Of a DNA stretch of 41,559 nt, positions 15,703 to 24,117 are shown piece after piece. Made by a program: the position numbers and the translations under genes. The stretch is from positions 1-41,559 of the forward strand of contig CAZWEZ010000026.1 of the NCBI GenBank assembly GCA_964632795.1, read 5' to 3'. The notes below the pieces were generated by a model. The model was not told the DNA's origin, searched no databases, and saw only the letters and a list, made by a program, of their open reading frames with translations. Numbering within the stretch: position 1 is the first letter of the stretch; every line of letters starts with the position of its first letter. The DNA is from CAZWEZ01 sp964632795 (lineage in GTDB: Bacteria > Pseudomonadota > Alphaproteobacteria > Rhodospirillales > 2-02-FULL-58-16).

Positions 15703-17253
15703 ATGGAAACCAAGGGCATCATCGCCGCCGGCCACCCGGAGACCGCCGCCGCCGCCGCCGCCATCCTCGAGGAAGGGGGCAACGCCTTCGACGCGGCGCT
15801 GGCCGGGATGTGCGCGGCCTGCGTCGCCGAGCCGGTGCTGGCCTCGCTGGGCGGCGGCGGCTTCCTGCTCGCCAGCCCCGGCGCCGGGCGGCCGGTGCTC
15901 TACGACTTCTTCCCCCAGACCCCGAAGGCGCGGAAACCGGAGGCCGAGTTCTTCGCCATCCTCGCCGACTTCGGCCCCGCCCAGCAGGAATTCCACATCG
16001 GCATGGGGTCGATGGCCACCCCGGGCACGGTCAAGGGCATGTTCCGGGTCCTCGACGACCTCGGCTCGATGCCCATGGCGCGGATCGTCGAGCCGGCCAT
16101 CGCGCTGGCCCGGGGCGGGGTGCGGATCAACGCCCTCCAGGCCTACATCCTGGAGGTCGTCGCCAGCATCTACGGCTCCAACGACGCCTGCCGGGCGATC
16201 TTCTCCAGCCCCCGGCGCCCCGGCAAGCTGCTCGGCGAGGGCGAGACGTTGAGCATGGTCGAGTTCGCCGACACCCTGGAGGCGCTGGCCGGCGAGGGAC
16301 CCGACCTGTTCTACCGGGGCGACATCGCCCGCCGCCTGGCCGAGGACTGCCGGGACCGCGGCGGCCACCTCACGGCGGCCGATCTCGCGGGCTACGCGGT
16401 GGAGGTGCGCCGGCCCCTGGAACTGGCCTACGCCGGGCGCCGGCTGATCACCAACCCGCCGCCCTCGACCGGCGGCATCCTGATCGCCTTCGCCCTGTCG
16501 CTGCTCGCGGGCGGCGGCCTCGGAAAACTCGGCTTCGGCACCTCGGCCCATCTCGAGCGGCTGGCCCGGACCATGGAGGCGACCAACCGGGCGCGCGTCG
16601 AAAGCCGCCTCCACGAAGCCGCCGGGACGGCCGCCGAGGTCCTCCTCGACCCCGGGTTCCTGGACCACTACCGGCGCCACGTCCTGGGCCGGCCGATGGC
16701 CTCGCGCGGCACCACCCACATCGGCGTCATCGACGGCGCCGGCAACGCCGCCGCCCTGACCCTGACCAACGGCGAGGGCGCCGCCTACCTGGTGCCGGGC
16801 ACCGGGATCATGGTCAACAACATGCTGGGCGAGGAGGACATCAACCCCCACGGCTTCGACCGCTGGCCCGAAGACCTGCGGATGAGCTCGATGATGGCGC
16901 CGACCCTGATGGTCGAGCCCGGCGGCGAGATGGTCGCCATCGGCTCGGGGGGCTCCAACCGCATCCGCACCGCGATCCTCCAGGTGCTGCTCAACCTGAT
17001 CGACTTCGCGATGCCCATCGCCGACGCCGTGGCCAGCCCCAGGATCCATTTCGAGGACGGCCGCCTCAGCATCGAGGACGGCTTCGAGGAGGCCGAGGTC
17101 GCGGCCCTGGGGAGCGCCTTCCCCGACATCGAACGGTGGGGGGGCCGGAACTTCTTCTTCGGCGGCGCCCACTGCGTGGTGTACGATCCCCGGCGACGGC
17201 GTTTCAGCGGCGCCGGCGACCCCCGCCGCGGCGGCGTCACGCGAACGGTGTGA
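15703..17253 (+). CDS. ggt: Gamma-glutamyltransferase family protein, without signal peptide
   Basis: The 516-residue product belongs to the self-cleaving Ntn-hydrolase family that moves the gamma-glutamyl group of glutathione and related peptides. Marks: GNAFDAALAGMCAACVAEPVL near the start, GSMATPGTVKGM, NPPPSTGGILIAFAL, the autocleavage site SRGTTHIGVID with nucleophile Thr337, NGEGAAYLVPGTGIMVNNMLG and IGSGGSNRIRTAILQVL. It is shorter than classical periplasmic enzymes and has no signal peptide from the ATG at 15703 (GAGG just ahead), so a cytoplasmic place is likely, as in some family members of unclear substrate. galE follows after 25 bases. Confidence 0.87.
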   Translation: METKGIIAAGHPETAAAAAAILEEGGNAFDAALAGMCAACVAEPVLASLGGGGFLLASPGAGRPVLYDFFPQTPKARKPEAEFFAILADFGPAQQEFHIGMGSMATPGTVKGMFRVLDDLGSMPMARIVEPAIALARGGVRINALQAYILEVVASIYGSNDACRAIFSSPRRPGKLLGEGETLSMVEFADTLEALAGEGPDLFYRGDIARRLAEDCRDRGGHLTAADLAGYAVEVRRPLELAYAGRRLITNPPPSTGGILIAFALSLLAGGGLGKLGFGTSAHLERLARTMEATNRARVESRLHEAAGTAAEVLLDPGFLDHYRRHVLGRPMASRGTTHIGVIDGAGNAAALTLTNGEGAAYLVPGTGIMVNNMLGEEDINPHGFDRWPEDLRMSSMMAPTLMVEPGGEMVAIGSGGSNRIRTAILQVLLNLIDFAMPIADAVASPRIHFEDGRLSIEDGFEEAEVAALGSAFPDIERWGGRNFFFGGAHCVVYDPRRRRFSGAGDPRRGGVTRTV

Positions 17254-17278
17254 ACGGAATCCGAGGACGAACCGCCCG

Positions 17279-18265
17279 ATGTCCAAAGGAACGGTCCTGG
17301 TCACCGGCGCCGCCGGCTACATCGGCTCCCACGCCGTCCTCGCCCTGTTGGAGGCGGGCTGGGAGGTGGTGGCGGTCGACGACCTGTCGAGCGGCGCCCG
17401 GTGGCTGGTTCCCGAGACCGTGGAATTCATCCACCAGGACGTCGCCGAGCGGAGGCGGATGGTCCAGGTGCTGGGCGACTACCGGTGCCGGGCGGTGCTC
17501 CACTTCGCCGGCTCCATCGTGGTTTCGGAATCGGTCGCCGACCCCCTCAAGTACTACCGCAACAACGTCGGCGGAAGCCTGGCCCTGATCGAGGCCTGCG
17601 CGGCGGCGGACGTCACCCGGTTCATCTTTTCCTCGTCGGCCGCGGTCTACGGCGAGCCGCTCCGGGTGCCGGTCGACGAGGACGCCCCGACCAACCCGAT
17701 CAACCCCTACGGGGCGACCAAGCTGATCGCCGAATGGATGCTCCGCGACGCGGCGGCGCTCGGCCTCAGGCACATGGCGCTGCGCTACTTCAACGTCGCC
17801 GGGGCCGACCCCTCGGGGCGCAGCGGGCAGTTGAGCCTCGAGGCCACCCACCTGATCAAGATCGCCTGTGAGGCGGCCGCGAACAAGCGCCCCGGGGTGA
17901 CCGTCTTCGGCACCGACTACGAGACCCCCGACGGCACCTGCATCCGCGACTACATCCACGTCAGCGATCTGGCCACCGCCCACGTCGCCGCCCTCGACCA
18001 CCTGATGGCCGGCGGTCCCAGCCTGACCCTCAACTGCGGCTACGGGCACGGGGCCTCGGTGCGCCAGGTGCTGGCGGCGGTCGAGCGGGCCGCCGGCGTC
18101 CCGCTGGAGGTTGGCGAAGGCCCCCGGCGGCCCGGCGATCCCGCCCGCCTGGTCGCCGACAGCGGGCGGATGCGCCGGCTGTTGGCGTGGACCCCCGAGC
18201 ACGACGACCTCGATGCCATCGTCGCCTCGGCGCTGGCCTGGGAACGCAATACCAAGGATCGCTGA
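17279..18265 (+). CDS. galE: UDP-glucose 4-epimerase
   Basis: The 328-residue short-chain dehydrogenase interconverts UDP-glucose and UDP-galactose with bound NAD. Marks: VLVTGAAGYIGSHAV (6-20), Asp34-Asp35-Leu-Ser, FAGSIVVSESVADPLKYY, FSSSAAVYGE with the catalytic serine near 119-120, and Tyr144/Lys148 in NPYGATK. ATG at 17279 follows GAGGA by ten bases. The 3' end (EROTKDR-like: AATACCAAGGATCGCTGA in DNA) resembles the type A foldback arm, so its last codons may derive from an element. The stop overlaps the methyltransferase ATG (TGATG). Both probably serve cell-surface sugar building. Confidence 0.93.
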   Translation: MSKGTVLVTGAAGYIGSHAVLALLEAGWEVVAVDDLSSGARWLVPETVEFIHQDVAERRRMVQVLGDYRCRAVLHFAGSIVVSESVADPLKYYRNNVGGSLALIEACAAADVTRFIFSSSAAVYGEPLRVPVDEDAPTNPINPYGATKLIAEWMLRDAAALGLRHMALRYFNVAGADPSGRSGQLSLEATHLIKIACEAAANKRPGVTVFGTDYETPDGTCIRDYIHVSDLATAHVAALDHLMAGGPSLTLNCGYGHGASVRQVLAAVERAAGVPLEVGEGPRRPGDPARLVADSGRMRRLLAWTPEHDDLDAIVASALAWERNTKDR

Positions 18266-19227
18266 TGTCTGAGGACCTCACGACGGAACCGCCGGTGTGC
18301 CCCTTCGCCGCCTGCGAGGCCGCCGGAAACAAGGACATCGTCGGCCGGGGGCGCGACTTCCTGTATGGGACCACGGCCCGGGAGTTCGCGGTCGCGCGCT
18401 GCGCGAGGTGCGGCGTCTGGCACCTGACCGAGGTCCCCGACCAGCGGGCGATGGCGGTCATCTATCCCCGGGACTACTACGCCTTCGGCGGTTCGGCGGC
18501 GGAACCGGGGCTGGTGTCGGCGGTCCGCGGGCGGATGGAGGCGGCCCGCATCGGCGCCTACCGCCGCCTGCTGGGCGGGCGGGCGTTGCGAATCCTCGAC
18601 GTCGGATGCGGCGACGGGCGACTGCTCGACATCTTCCGCCGCCACGGGACCGCGCAGTGGGAGCTGTGCGGGATCGAACAGTCCGAGGCCGCCGCCGCGG
18701 CGGCCCGCGCCAAGGGTTACGAGGTCTTGTGCGGCGACCTGATGGGACTCGATACCGGGGCCTGGGAGGACCGCTTCGACCTGGTCGTCATGCAGCAGGT
18801 CATCGAACACATGCACCGCCCGGCGGGGGCGCTGGGCAAGGTCCGTTCGCTGTTGGCCCCCGGCGGCATCCTGTCGGTGGAGACCCCGTGCACCGATGCC
18901 TGGGACGCCCGCCTGTTCCGCCGCCGTTACTGGGGGGGCTACCACCTGCCCCGCCACTTCTACCTGTTCGACCGGGGCTCGATGGCCCGGCTGATGACCG
19001 AGAACGGCTACCAGGTGGTCTCCGCGCGCCAGGTCCCGAGCCCCATCCTGTGGATCCACTCGCTGCACAACTGGCTCGGCGAACGCCGCCCCCTGGCCGC
19101 CCTGGCCAAGACCTTCCACCGCCACAACGTCCCCCTGCTGATGTTGTTCACGGCGCTCGACCTGCTCCTCGTCACCCTCACCGGCAAGACCTCCAACATG
19201 GAAGTGATGGGCCGCAAGAAGGGGTAG
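18265..19227 (+). CDS. SAM-dependent methyltransferase with N-terminal cysteine cluster
   Basis: The 320-residue protein has a class I Rossmann methyltransferase core: motif I ILDVGCGDGRLL (about 110-121), an acidic residue in CGIEQSEAA for the ribose, VVMQQVIEHMHRPAGALGKV for motif IV, and LAPGGILSVETP. The N-terminus has Cys12 and Cys17, then CARCGVWHL (46-54), a likely zinc site of the type seen in sugar C-methyltransferases. WGGYHLPRHFYLFD (about 218-231) is usual in enzymes near surface polysaccharide genes. The start overlaps the galE stop (TGATG). The substrate is not visible; a nucleotide sugar or lipid-linked sugar is an inference from galE. Confidence 0.82.
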   Translation: MSEDLTTEPPVCPFAACEAAGNKDIVGRGRDFLYGTTAREFAVARCARCGVWHLTEVPDQRAMAVIYPRDYYAFGGSAAEPGLVSAVRGRMEAARIGAYRRLLGGRALRILDVGCGDGRLLDIFRRHGTAQWELCGIEQSEAAAAAARAKGYEVLCGDLMGLDTGAWEDRFDLVVMQQVIEHMHRPAGALGKVRSLLAPGGILSVETPCTDAWDARLFRRRYWGGYHLPRHFYLFDRGSMARLMTENGYQVVSARQVPSPILWIHSLHNWLGERRPLAALAKTFHRHNVPLLMLFTALDLLLVTLTGKTSNMEVMGRKKG

Positions 19228-19249
19228 ACGGGGCAAACGAATCGAAGGA

Positions 19250-19450
19250 TCAATCCCGTTCCTCGAGCCATGCCATTTGGATGGCTTCGAGGATTTTTTC
19301 GTTGGAACGGTTGGGGTCGTCGGCGAAGTCGGGGAGGTCGCGGACCCATTGCCAGAGGTCGGTGAAGCGCAGGTTGACGACGTCGGCCTCGGGGTGGGCG
19401 TCCTCCAGCTCGATGGCGATCTCGGCGACGTCGGTCCACCTCAGCGCCAT
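19250..19450 (-). CDS. iscX: Iron-sulfur cluster assembly protein IscX
   Basis: The 66-residue acidic protein shows the whole IscX (YfhJ) pattern: MALRWTDVAEIAIELEDAHP, the conserved LRFTDLWQWV, and LPDFADDPNRSNEKILEAIQ near the end. IscX binds IscS and iron and tunes the speed of cluster making. It is the last gene of the isc operon, one base after the fdx stop, and ends 22 bases from the convergent methyltransferase gene. Confidence 0.95.
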   Translation of the reverse strand: MALRWTDVAEIAIELEDAHPEADVVNLRFTDLWQWVRDLPDFADDPNRSNEKILEAIQMAWLEERD

Positions 19451-19451
19451 C

Positions 19452-19784
19452 TTAATCCACCATCATGTTGCGGGTGGCGGCGGGCAGCGTCACCACGATG
19501 CCGTCAAGGCCCAGGGTGAGCTTGATCTGGCAGCCGAGGCGGGAGGTGTGGGTCAGGCCGAAGGCCAGATCGAGCATGTCCTCCTCGTCCTCGCTGGCCT
19601 CGGGAAGCTTGTCGAACCAGGCGTCGTCGACGATCACGTGACACGTCGAGCAGGCCAGCGCGCCCTCGCAGGCGCCTTCCAGGTCGATGTCGTTGGCGTG
19701 CGCGGTCTCGAGGATCGACTGGCCCTCCTTGGCCTCGACCACGGTGGGGTTTCCCTTGGGGTCGATGAAGGTGATCTTGGGCAT
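19452..19784 (-). CDS. fdx: ISC-type [2Fe-2S] ferredoxin
   Basis: The 110-residue adrenodoxin-type ferredoxin gives electrons for cluster assembly on IscU. Cluster ligands are Cys39, Cys45 and Cys48 (in CEGALACSTCHV) and Cys85 (SRLGCQ). The acidic stretch LPEASEDEEDMLDLAFG between them is typical of the ISC type. Its ATG overlaps the stop of the EamA transporter gene (TAATG) and iscX follows after one base, so the operon remains continuous through the inserted transporter. Confidence 0.96.
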   Translation of the reverse strand: MPKITFIDPKGNPTVVEAKEGQSILETAHANDIDLEGACEGALACSTCHVIVDDAWFDKLPEASEDEEDMLDLAFGLTHTSRLGCQIKLTLGLDGIVVTLPAATRNMMVD

Positions 19785-20689
19785 TAGTGTCCTGGTTCCC
19801 TGACTTCTTCATACAACTGTTTCTTGCGCGGCGTGACCAGCGCCAGGCCGGCCATCATCAGGACCAGCGACATCCAGATCCACATCGAGTGGCGTTCGCC
19901 GAACAGGACCATTCCCCAGGCCACCCCGGAGAGCGTGACCACGTAGGCGGTCTGGCTGGCGAAGACGGGTCCGGTGTGTTTGATCAGGTAGACGAACAGG
20001 CCGTAGGCCACGGAACTGACCAGGGCCATCGCGATCAGCGACCACTCCAGCGCCCCCAACGGCCAACCGAGAGGGACGAAGGTGTCGGTCGCCAGCACCA
20101 CCGGCGTCATCACCGCCGCCGCCGCCAGGAACATGCCGCAGGTGACCACGAAGGGATCGGCGCCGTCCGGCATCTTGAGCGCCAGCACCATGTTTTCGGC
20201 GACATAGCACAAGGCGGCCGCCAACGCCGCCAGGACCCAGACGGTGTCGGAGGGATCGGGCAGGCTCTCCTCCGGCGCCACCAGGAGGACCACGGCGAGG
20301 GCGCCGAACACCACCCCGAGGATCCGCTTCGGGGAGAAGGTCTCGACGCCGAAGGCCGCCGCCGCGACGTAGGTCATGATGGGGACCAGGATCACGGTGA
20401 TCGACAGCACCCCGGCCGAAATCCGCGACGCGGCGTAGAAGTACAGGATGTTCGGAATGGCGCTTCCCAGCAGGCCACAGATCACATAGAGGCGGACCAT
20501 TTCCGGTTTCAGGGAAATCCGCCGCCGGCGAAGGGCGTTGAACGCCAACAGGAGCCCGGCGCTGATCACGCTCAGCCACAGCGAAATGCCGAAGGGGTGG
20601 GCGCCGGTCAGGGCGGCGATCTTGGCCAGCGAGAAGGTCAGCCCCCAGACCACCCCCATGAACACAAGCACCAGCCAAGGCCAGGCCAC
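19784..20689 (-). CDS. EamA/DMT-family membrane transporter inside the isc operon
   Basis: The 301-residue protein is almost wholly hydrophobic, with about ten helices in two similar halves (starting LVLVFMGVVWGLTFSLAKIA and VWVLAALAAALCYVAENMVL), the EamA layout of drug/metabolite exporters. The substrate cannot be told from sequence; family members move amino acids, nucleotides or thiols. It starts with GTG, overlapping the hscA stop by one base, and ends overlapping the fdx ATG. This tight packing says it is translated with the Isc proteins. A transporter in this place is not part of the standard isc operon; export of excess cysteine is a guess based on cysE and two desulfurases in the same unit. 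Confidence 0.88.
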   Translation of the reverse strand: MAWPWLVLVFMGVVWGLTFSLAKIAALTGAHPFGISLWLSVISAGLLLAFNALRRRRISLKPEMVRLYVICGLLGSAIPNILYFYAASRISAGVLSITVILVPIMTYVAAAAFGVETFSPKRILGVVFGALAVVLLVAPEESLPDPSDTVWVLAALAAALCYVAENMVLALKMPDGADPFVVTCGMFLAAAAVMTPVVLATDTFVPLGWPLGALEWSLIAMALVSSVAYGLFVYLIKHTGPVFASQTAYVVTLSGVAWGMVLFGERHSMWIWMSLVLMMAGLALVTPRKKQLYEEVREPGH

Positions 20690-22602
20690 TAGGCCGCCCC
20701 CTTTTCCGGGGGATCCAACCGGTCGACGCTCTGGCCGCGTAACGCCGCCCGGATGCCGCGGTCCATGCGCCGTTCGGCGAACGGCTTGGTGATCGTCTCG
20801 AGCTCGCCCGCCGCGGCCTCGATGGCGTCGCGGTCCTCTCCCTGGGACGCCTGCTCGAGGCGCTTCATGGCGGCCTCGATGTCGGCCCGCTCGCCGGCGC
20901 TCAGCAACTCGCCGTCGGCCCCCAGCGCGGCGGCCACCGCGTTGAGGTTGCGCCCGGCCTCGACCCGGGCCTCGGCGAGCAGGCGCAGGGCCATGTCGGT
21001 CTTGGCGTGCTTCATGCTGTCATAAAGCATCTCGGCCATCTCGTCCTCGCTCAGGCCATACGAGGGCTTGACCTCGACCTGCTGCTCGACGCCGGTGGTG
21101 TCTTCGCGCGCGCCGACGGTGAGCAGGCCGTCGGCATCGACCGCGAAGGTAACCCGGATGCGCGCCGCGCCGGCCGTCATCGGCGGGATCGGGTGGAGCT
21201 CGAAACGGGCCAGCGAACGGCACTGGTCGACCATCTCGCGCTCGCCCTGGACGACGTGGATCGACATCGCGCTCTGGCCGTCCTGGTAGGTGGTGAACTC
21301 CTGGGCCCTGGCCACCGGCACCGGGGTGTTGCGGGGGATGATCTTCTCGACCAGCTGGCCCATGGTCTCGATGCCGAGGCTCAGCGGGGTGACGTCCAGC
21401 AGCAGGGTGTCGGAGCCGACGGTCAACGCCCCGGCCTGCAGCGCGGCGCCGACGGCGACCACCTCGTCGGGGTCGATGTCGGCCAGCGGCTCCTTGGCGA
21501 ACAGCTCGGCGACCCGGGTCCGAACCAGCGGCACCCGGGTCGAGCCGCCGACCAGGACCACCCCTTCGACGTCGTCCGGGGTCAGCCCGGCGTCGTCGAG
21601 CACGCCCCGGCAGATGTCGACGGTGCGCCCGATCAGCGGCGCGATCAGCTCCTCCAGCGCCGCCCGGCCCAGGCGGTGGGATGTCTGGCTGCCGTCGATG
21701 TCGAGCACCCAGTCGCCCTCCTCCTGGGTGGTCAGGCATTCCTTGGCCAGGCGCGCCGTCATCAGCGCCAACTTGACGTGGACGCTGGTCAGTTCCAGCC
21801 GGCCCAGCTTGTCGGCCCTTTGGGCCAGGAAGTGCTCGGCCACCGCGTGGTCGAAGTCGTCCCCGCCGAGCGCCGCGTCGCCGCCGGTGGCGAGCACCTG
21901 GAAAACGCCCTTCTGGAGGCGCAGCAACGAGATGTCGAAGGTCCCCCCGCCCAGGTCGTAGACCGCGTAGATGCCCTCGACCTCCTTGTCCAGGCCGTAG
22001 GCCAGGGCGGCCGCCGTCGGTTCGTTGACCAGCCGCAGCACCTCGAGCCCGGCCAGCCGGGCGGCGTCCTTGGTGGCGGTCCTCGCGGCGTCGTCGAAAT
22101 AGGCCGGCACGGTGACCACGGCGCGCTCGACCGCCGTCCCCAGGTGGTCCTCGGCGCGTTCCTTGAGCGCCTTGAGGATCTCGGCGGAGATCTCGACCGG
22201 ACTCAGCCGGTGGCCGGCGACGTTGAGGCGGACCATGGCGGTGGAGCCCTCCTCGACCGGTTCGGCGTCGAACGGCAGGGTCCCGGCCAGGCTCTTGACG
22301 TCGGCCAGGCCGCGCCCCATCAGCCGCTTGACCGAGCCGACCACGCTCTCGGGGCGGTCCAGCAGCAGCATCCGGGCCAGTTCGCCGACGATCGCCGAGC
22401 CGTCGGGCGCGTAGGCCACCACCGAGGGCACCAGGGAGCGGCCGTCCGCGTCGCGCAGGACCTCGGGGGCGCCCTCGGAACAGACCGCGACCACCGAGTT
22501 GGTGGTCCCGAGGTCGATGCCGACGGCCCGCGTAAGGTCGGACTCGTGGGGCAGGGGGGCCTCGCCCGGCTCGTGGATCTGCAGAAGCTCGGTCGACCCC
22601 AT
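20689..22602 (-). CDS. hscA: Fe-S assembly Hsp70 chaperone HscA
   Basis: The 637-residue protein is a DnaK-type chaperone: ATPase loop AVGIDLGTTNSVVAV, DLGGGTFDISLL, VVLVGGSTRVPLVR, and then the substrate domain. It lacks the long charged DnaK tail. Together with HscB it grips the LPPVK motif of IscU (present in this window's IscU) and drives cluster release. Its gene follows hscB by four bases. Length and position identify it as HscA and not DnaK. Confidence 0.96.
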   Translation of the reverse strand: MGSTELLQIHEPGEAPLPHESDLTRAVGIDLGTTNSVVAVCSEGAPEVLRDADGRSLVPSVVAYAPDGSAIVGELARMLLLDRPESVVGSVKRLMGRGLADVKSLAGTLPFDAEPVEEGSTAMVRLNVAGHRLSPVEISAEILKALKERAEDHLGTAVERAVVTVPAYFDDAARTATKDAARLAGLEVLRLVNEPTAAALAYGLDKEVEGIYAVYDLGGGTFDISLLRLQKGVFQVLATGGDAALGGDDFDHAVAEHFLAQRADKLGRLELTSVHVKLALMTARLAKECLTTQEEGDWVLDIDGSQTSHRLGRAALEELIAPLIGRTVDICRGVLDDAGLTPDDVEGVVLVGGSTRVPLVRTRVAELFAKEPLADIDPDEVVAVGAALQAGALTVGSDTLLLDVTPLSLGIETMGQLVEKIIPRNTPVPVARAQEFTTYQDGQSAMSIHVVQGEREMVDQCRSLARFELHPIPPMTAGAARIRVTFAVDADGLLTVGAREDTTGVEQQVEVKPSYGLSEDEMAEMLYDSMKHAKTDMALRLLAEARVEAGRNLNAVAAALGADGELLSAGERADIEAAMKRLEQASQGEDRDAIEAAAGELETITKPFAERRMDRGIRAALRGQSVDRLDPPEKGAA

Positions 22603-22606
22603 GGCC

Positions 22607-23251
22607 TCAGGCCAGCCTGGCCCGGCTGAGGCGGGTCTCCTCGGCCAGCTTGCGCAGGTACTTGAGCCGCGTGGTCAGCCGGCAGGCGCCCTCCAGGTCG
22701 TCCTCGGCGAACCGCCCCGACAGCTCGCCGACGCAGGCCGCGATGTCGTCCGCCGCGCGGCGTTCGAGGACCGTCACGTCGTCCACCGTCTCGGCCTCGG
22801 CCAGCGCCTCGCGGAGTTCCAGGGTCTCCATCAGCAGCTCGGTGTCGTTGACCAGGTTGCAGCCCTCGGGCAAGACGTCGGTGCCCGCAAGGTGGATCAT
22901 GTAATCGGCCCGCCCGAGGTCGTCCTTGAGCACCTGGTAGGCCTCGTTGAGGCTGGTCGCCTGCTGCTGGGACAACGCCCGCTCGCGCGCCGTGCGGGTG
23001 GCGAAGCGATCCGGGTGCAGGGCGCGCTGGAGCTCGAAGTAGCGGCGGTCCAGCACCGCCGCGTCGAGGTCGTAGGAGACCTCCAGCCCGAGGCGGGCGA
23101 AGTGGTCCGCCTGGCCCGGCGGCTGGACGTTGTCGCAGGTCGCACAAAACAGGGCGTCGCCGCCCACCGGCCCGTGGCACGACCAGCAGGCAACGAGACC
23201 GCCGGTCTGGGTGGCGGCGCGCTCGGGGCGTGTTTTCTCCAGGGTCTGCAT
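22607..23251 (-). CDS. hscB: Fe-S assembly co-chaperone HscB with N-terminal zinc site
   Basis: The 214-residue protein has a J domain with the HPD triad at 79-81 (RALHPDRFATRTARERALS) and the helical C-terminal domain that binds IscU (LVNDTELLMETLELREALAE). Before the J domain there is CWSCHGPVGGDALFCATC (22-39), a four-cysteine zinc-ribbon-like site known from eukaryotic HSCB and some bacterial homologues but absent in E. coli HscB. The start at 23251 is the first ATG that keeps this site without running into iscA. It delivers IscU to HscA and stimulates its ATPase. Confidence 0.95.
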   Translation of the reverse strand: MQTLEKTRPERAATQTGGLVACWSCHGPVGGDALFCATCDNVQPPGQADHFARLGLEVSYDLDAAVLDRRYFELQRALHPDRFATRTARERALSQQQATSLNEAYQVLKDDLGRADYMIHLAGTDVLPEGCNLVNDTELLMETLELREALAEAETVDDVTVLERRAADDIAACVGELSGRFAEDDLEGACRLTTRLKYLRKLAEETRLSRARLA

Positions 23252-23301
23252 GTCGGCGCTCTGTTCCGGATGGCGGGGGCACGGCGTCCCCGCAAGAAAT
23301 A

Positions 23302-23643
23302 TCAGACGTGAAAGGATTCGCCGCAGCCGCACCGTCCCTTCTCGTTGGGATTGCGGAACACGAAGCCCGAGGTCAGCTTATCCTCGACGAAGTCCATCTC
23401 GGTGCCGAGGATGAACATGGTCGCCTTGGGGTCGATCAGGATGGTCACCCCCTTGTCCTCGACCACCTCGTCGAAGGGACCCTTCTCGTCGGCGAACTCG
23501 AGCGTGTAGGAGAGCCCCGAACAGCCCTTGGTGCGGACCCCGATGCGGACTCCGGCGGAGGGCTTGCCGCGGCCGGCGAGCAGGGCCTGGATGCGCATCG
23601 CGGCGGCATCGGTGACGGTCATCGGGGTGGGCTGGGCGTTCAT
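23302..23643 (-). CDS. iscA: A-type Fe-S carrier IscA
   Basis: The 113-residue protein is a HesB/IscA family carrier. The three cluster cysteines are Cys41 (TKGCSGLSY), Cys105 and Cys107 (GRCGCGESFHV at the C-terminus). It receives clusters from the IscU scaffold or iron and hands them to targets. Order iscU-iscA-hscB is that of the classical operon. Confidence 0.95.
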   Translation of the reverse strand: MNAQPTPMTVTDAAAMRIQALLAGRGKPSAGVRIGVRTKGCSGLSYTLEFADEKGPFDEVVEDKGVTILIDPKATMFILGTEMDFVEDKLTSGFVFRNPNEKGRCGCGESFHV

Positions 23644-23674
23644 CGGTTTCTATGGTCTGGCTTGGGTTGCGTCG

Positions 23675-24073
23675 TCACTCGGCGGCTTCGCTCTTCCCGT
23701 TCTTGGCCTTGTAGTCGTCGACCGCAGCCTTGATAGCATCCTCGGCCAGTACCGAGCAATGAATCTTGACCGGCGGCAGGGCCAGGTGCTGGGCGATCTC
23801 GGTGTTGCGGATGGTGGCGGCCTCGTCCACCGACTTGCCCTTGACCCATTCGGTGACCAGCGAGCTCGAGGCGATGGCCGAGCCGCAGCCGAAGGTCTTG
23901 AACTTGGCGTCCTCGATGATGCCGTCCTCGCCGACCTTGATCTGCAGCTTCATCACGTCGCCGCAGGCCGGCGCGCCGACCAGTCCGGTGCCGACGTCGT
24001 GGTCGTTCTTGTCCAGCGAGCCGACGTTGCGGGGGTTCTCGTAGTGGTCGATCAGTTTGTCGCTGTAAGCCAT
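23675..24073 (-). CDS. iscU: Fe-S cluster scaffold protein IscU
   Basis: The 132-residue scaffold has the three cluster cysteines Cys37 (APACGDVM), Cys63 (FGCGSAIASSS) and Cys106 (IHCSVLAEDAI), with Asp39 and His105 beside them, and the HscA-binding motif LPPVK at 99-103. The ATG at 24073 gives the usual MAYSDKLIDHYENPRNVG start. A short Lys/Glu tail follows the family end. Confidence 0.97.
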   Translation of the reverse strand: MAYSDKLIDHYENPRNVGSLDKNDHDVGTGLVGAPACGDVMKLQIKVGEDGIIEDAKFKTFGCGSAIASSSLVTEWVKGKSVDEAATIRNTEIAQHLALPPVKIHCSVLAEDAIKAAVDDYKAKNGKSEAAE

Positions 24074-24117
24074 GGTTGTTACTCCGCCTTCTTGGAGGCT
24101 TGGGGGGGGTGTCGGGA

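Noticed and set aside
12340..17304. 1654-codon open frame on the minus strand
   Set aside because: Only its last 670 codons are the M1-like peptidase; the rest runs antisense or out of frame through the ChaN-PDZ and gamma-glutamyltransferase genes, an effect of high GC.
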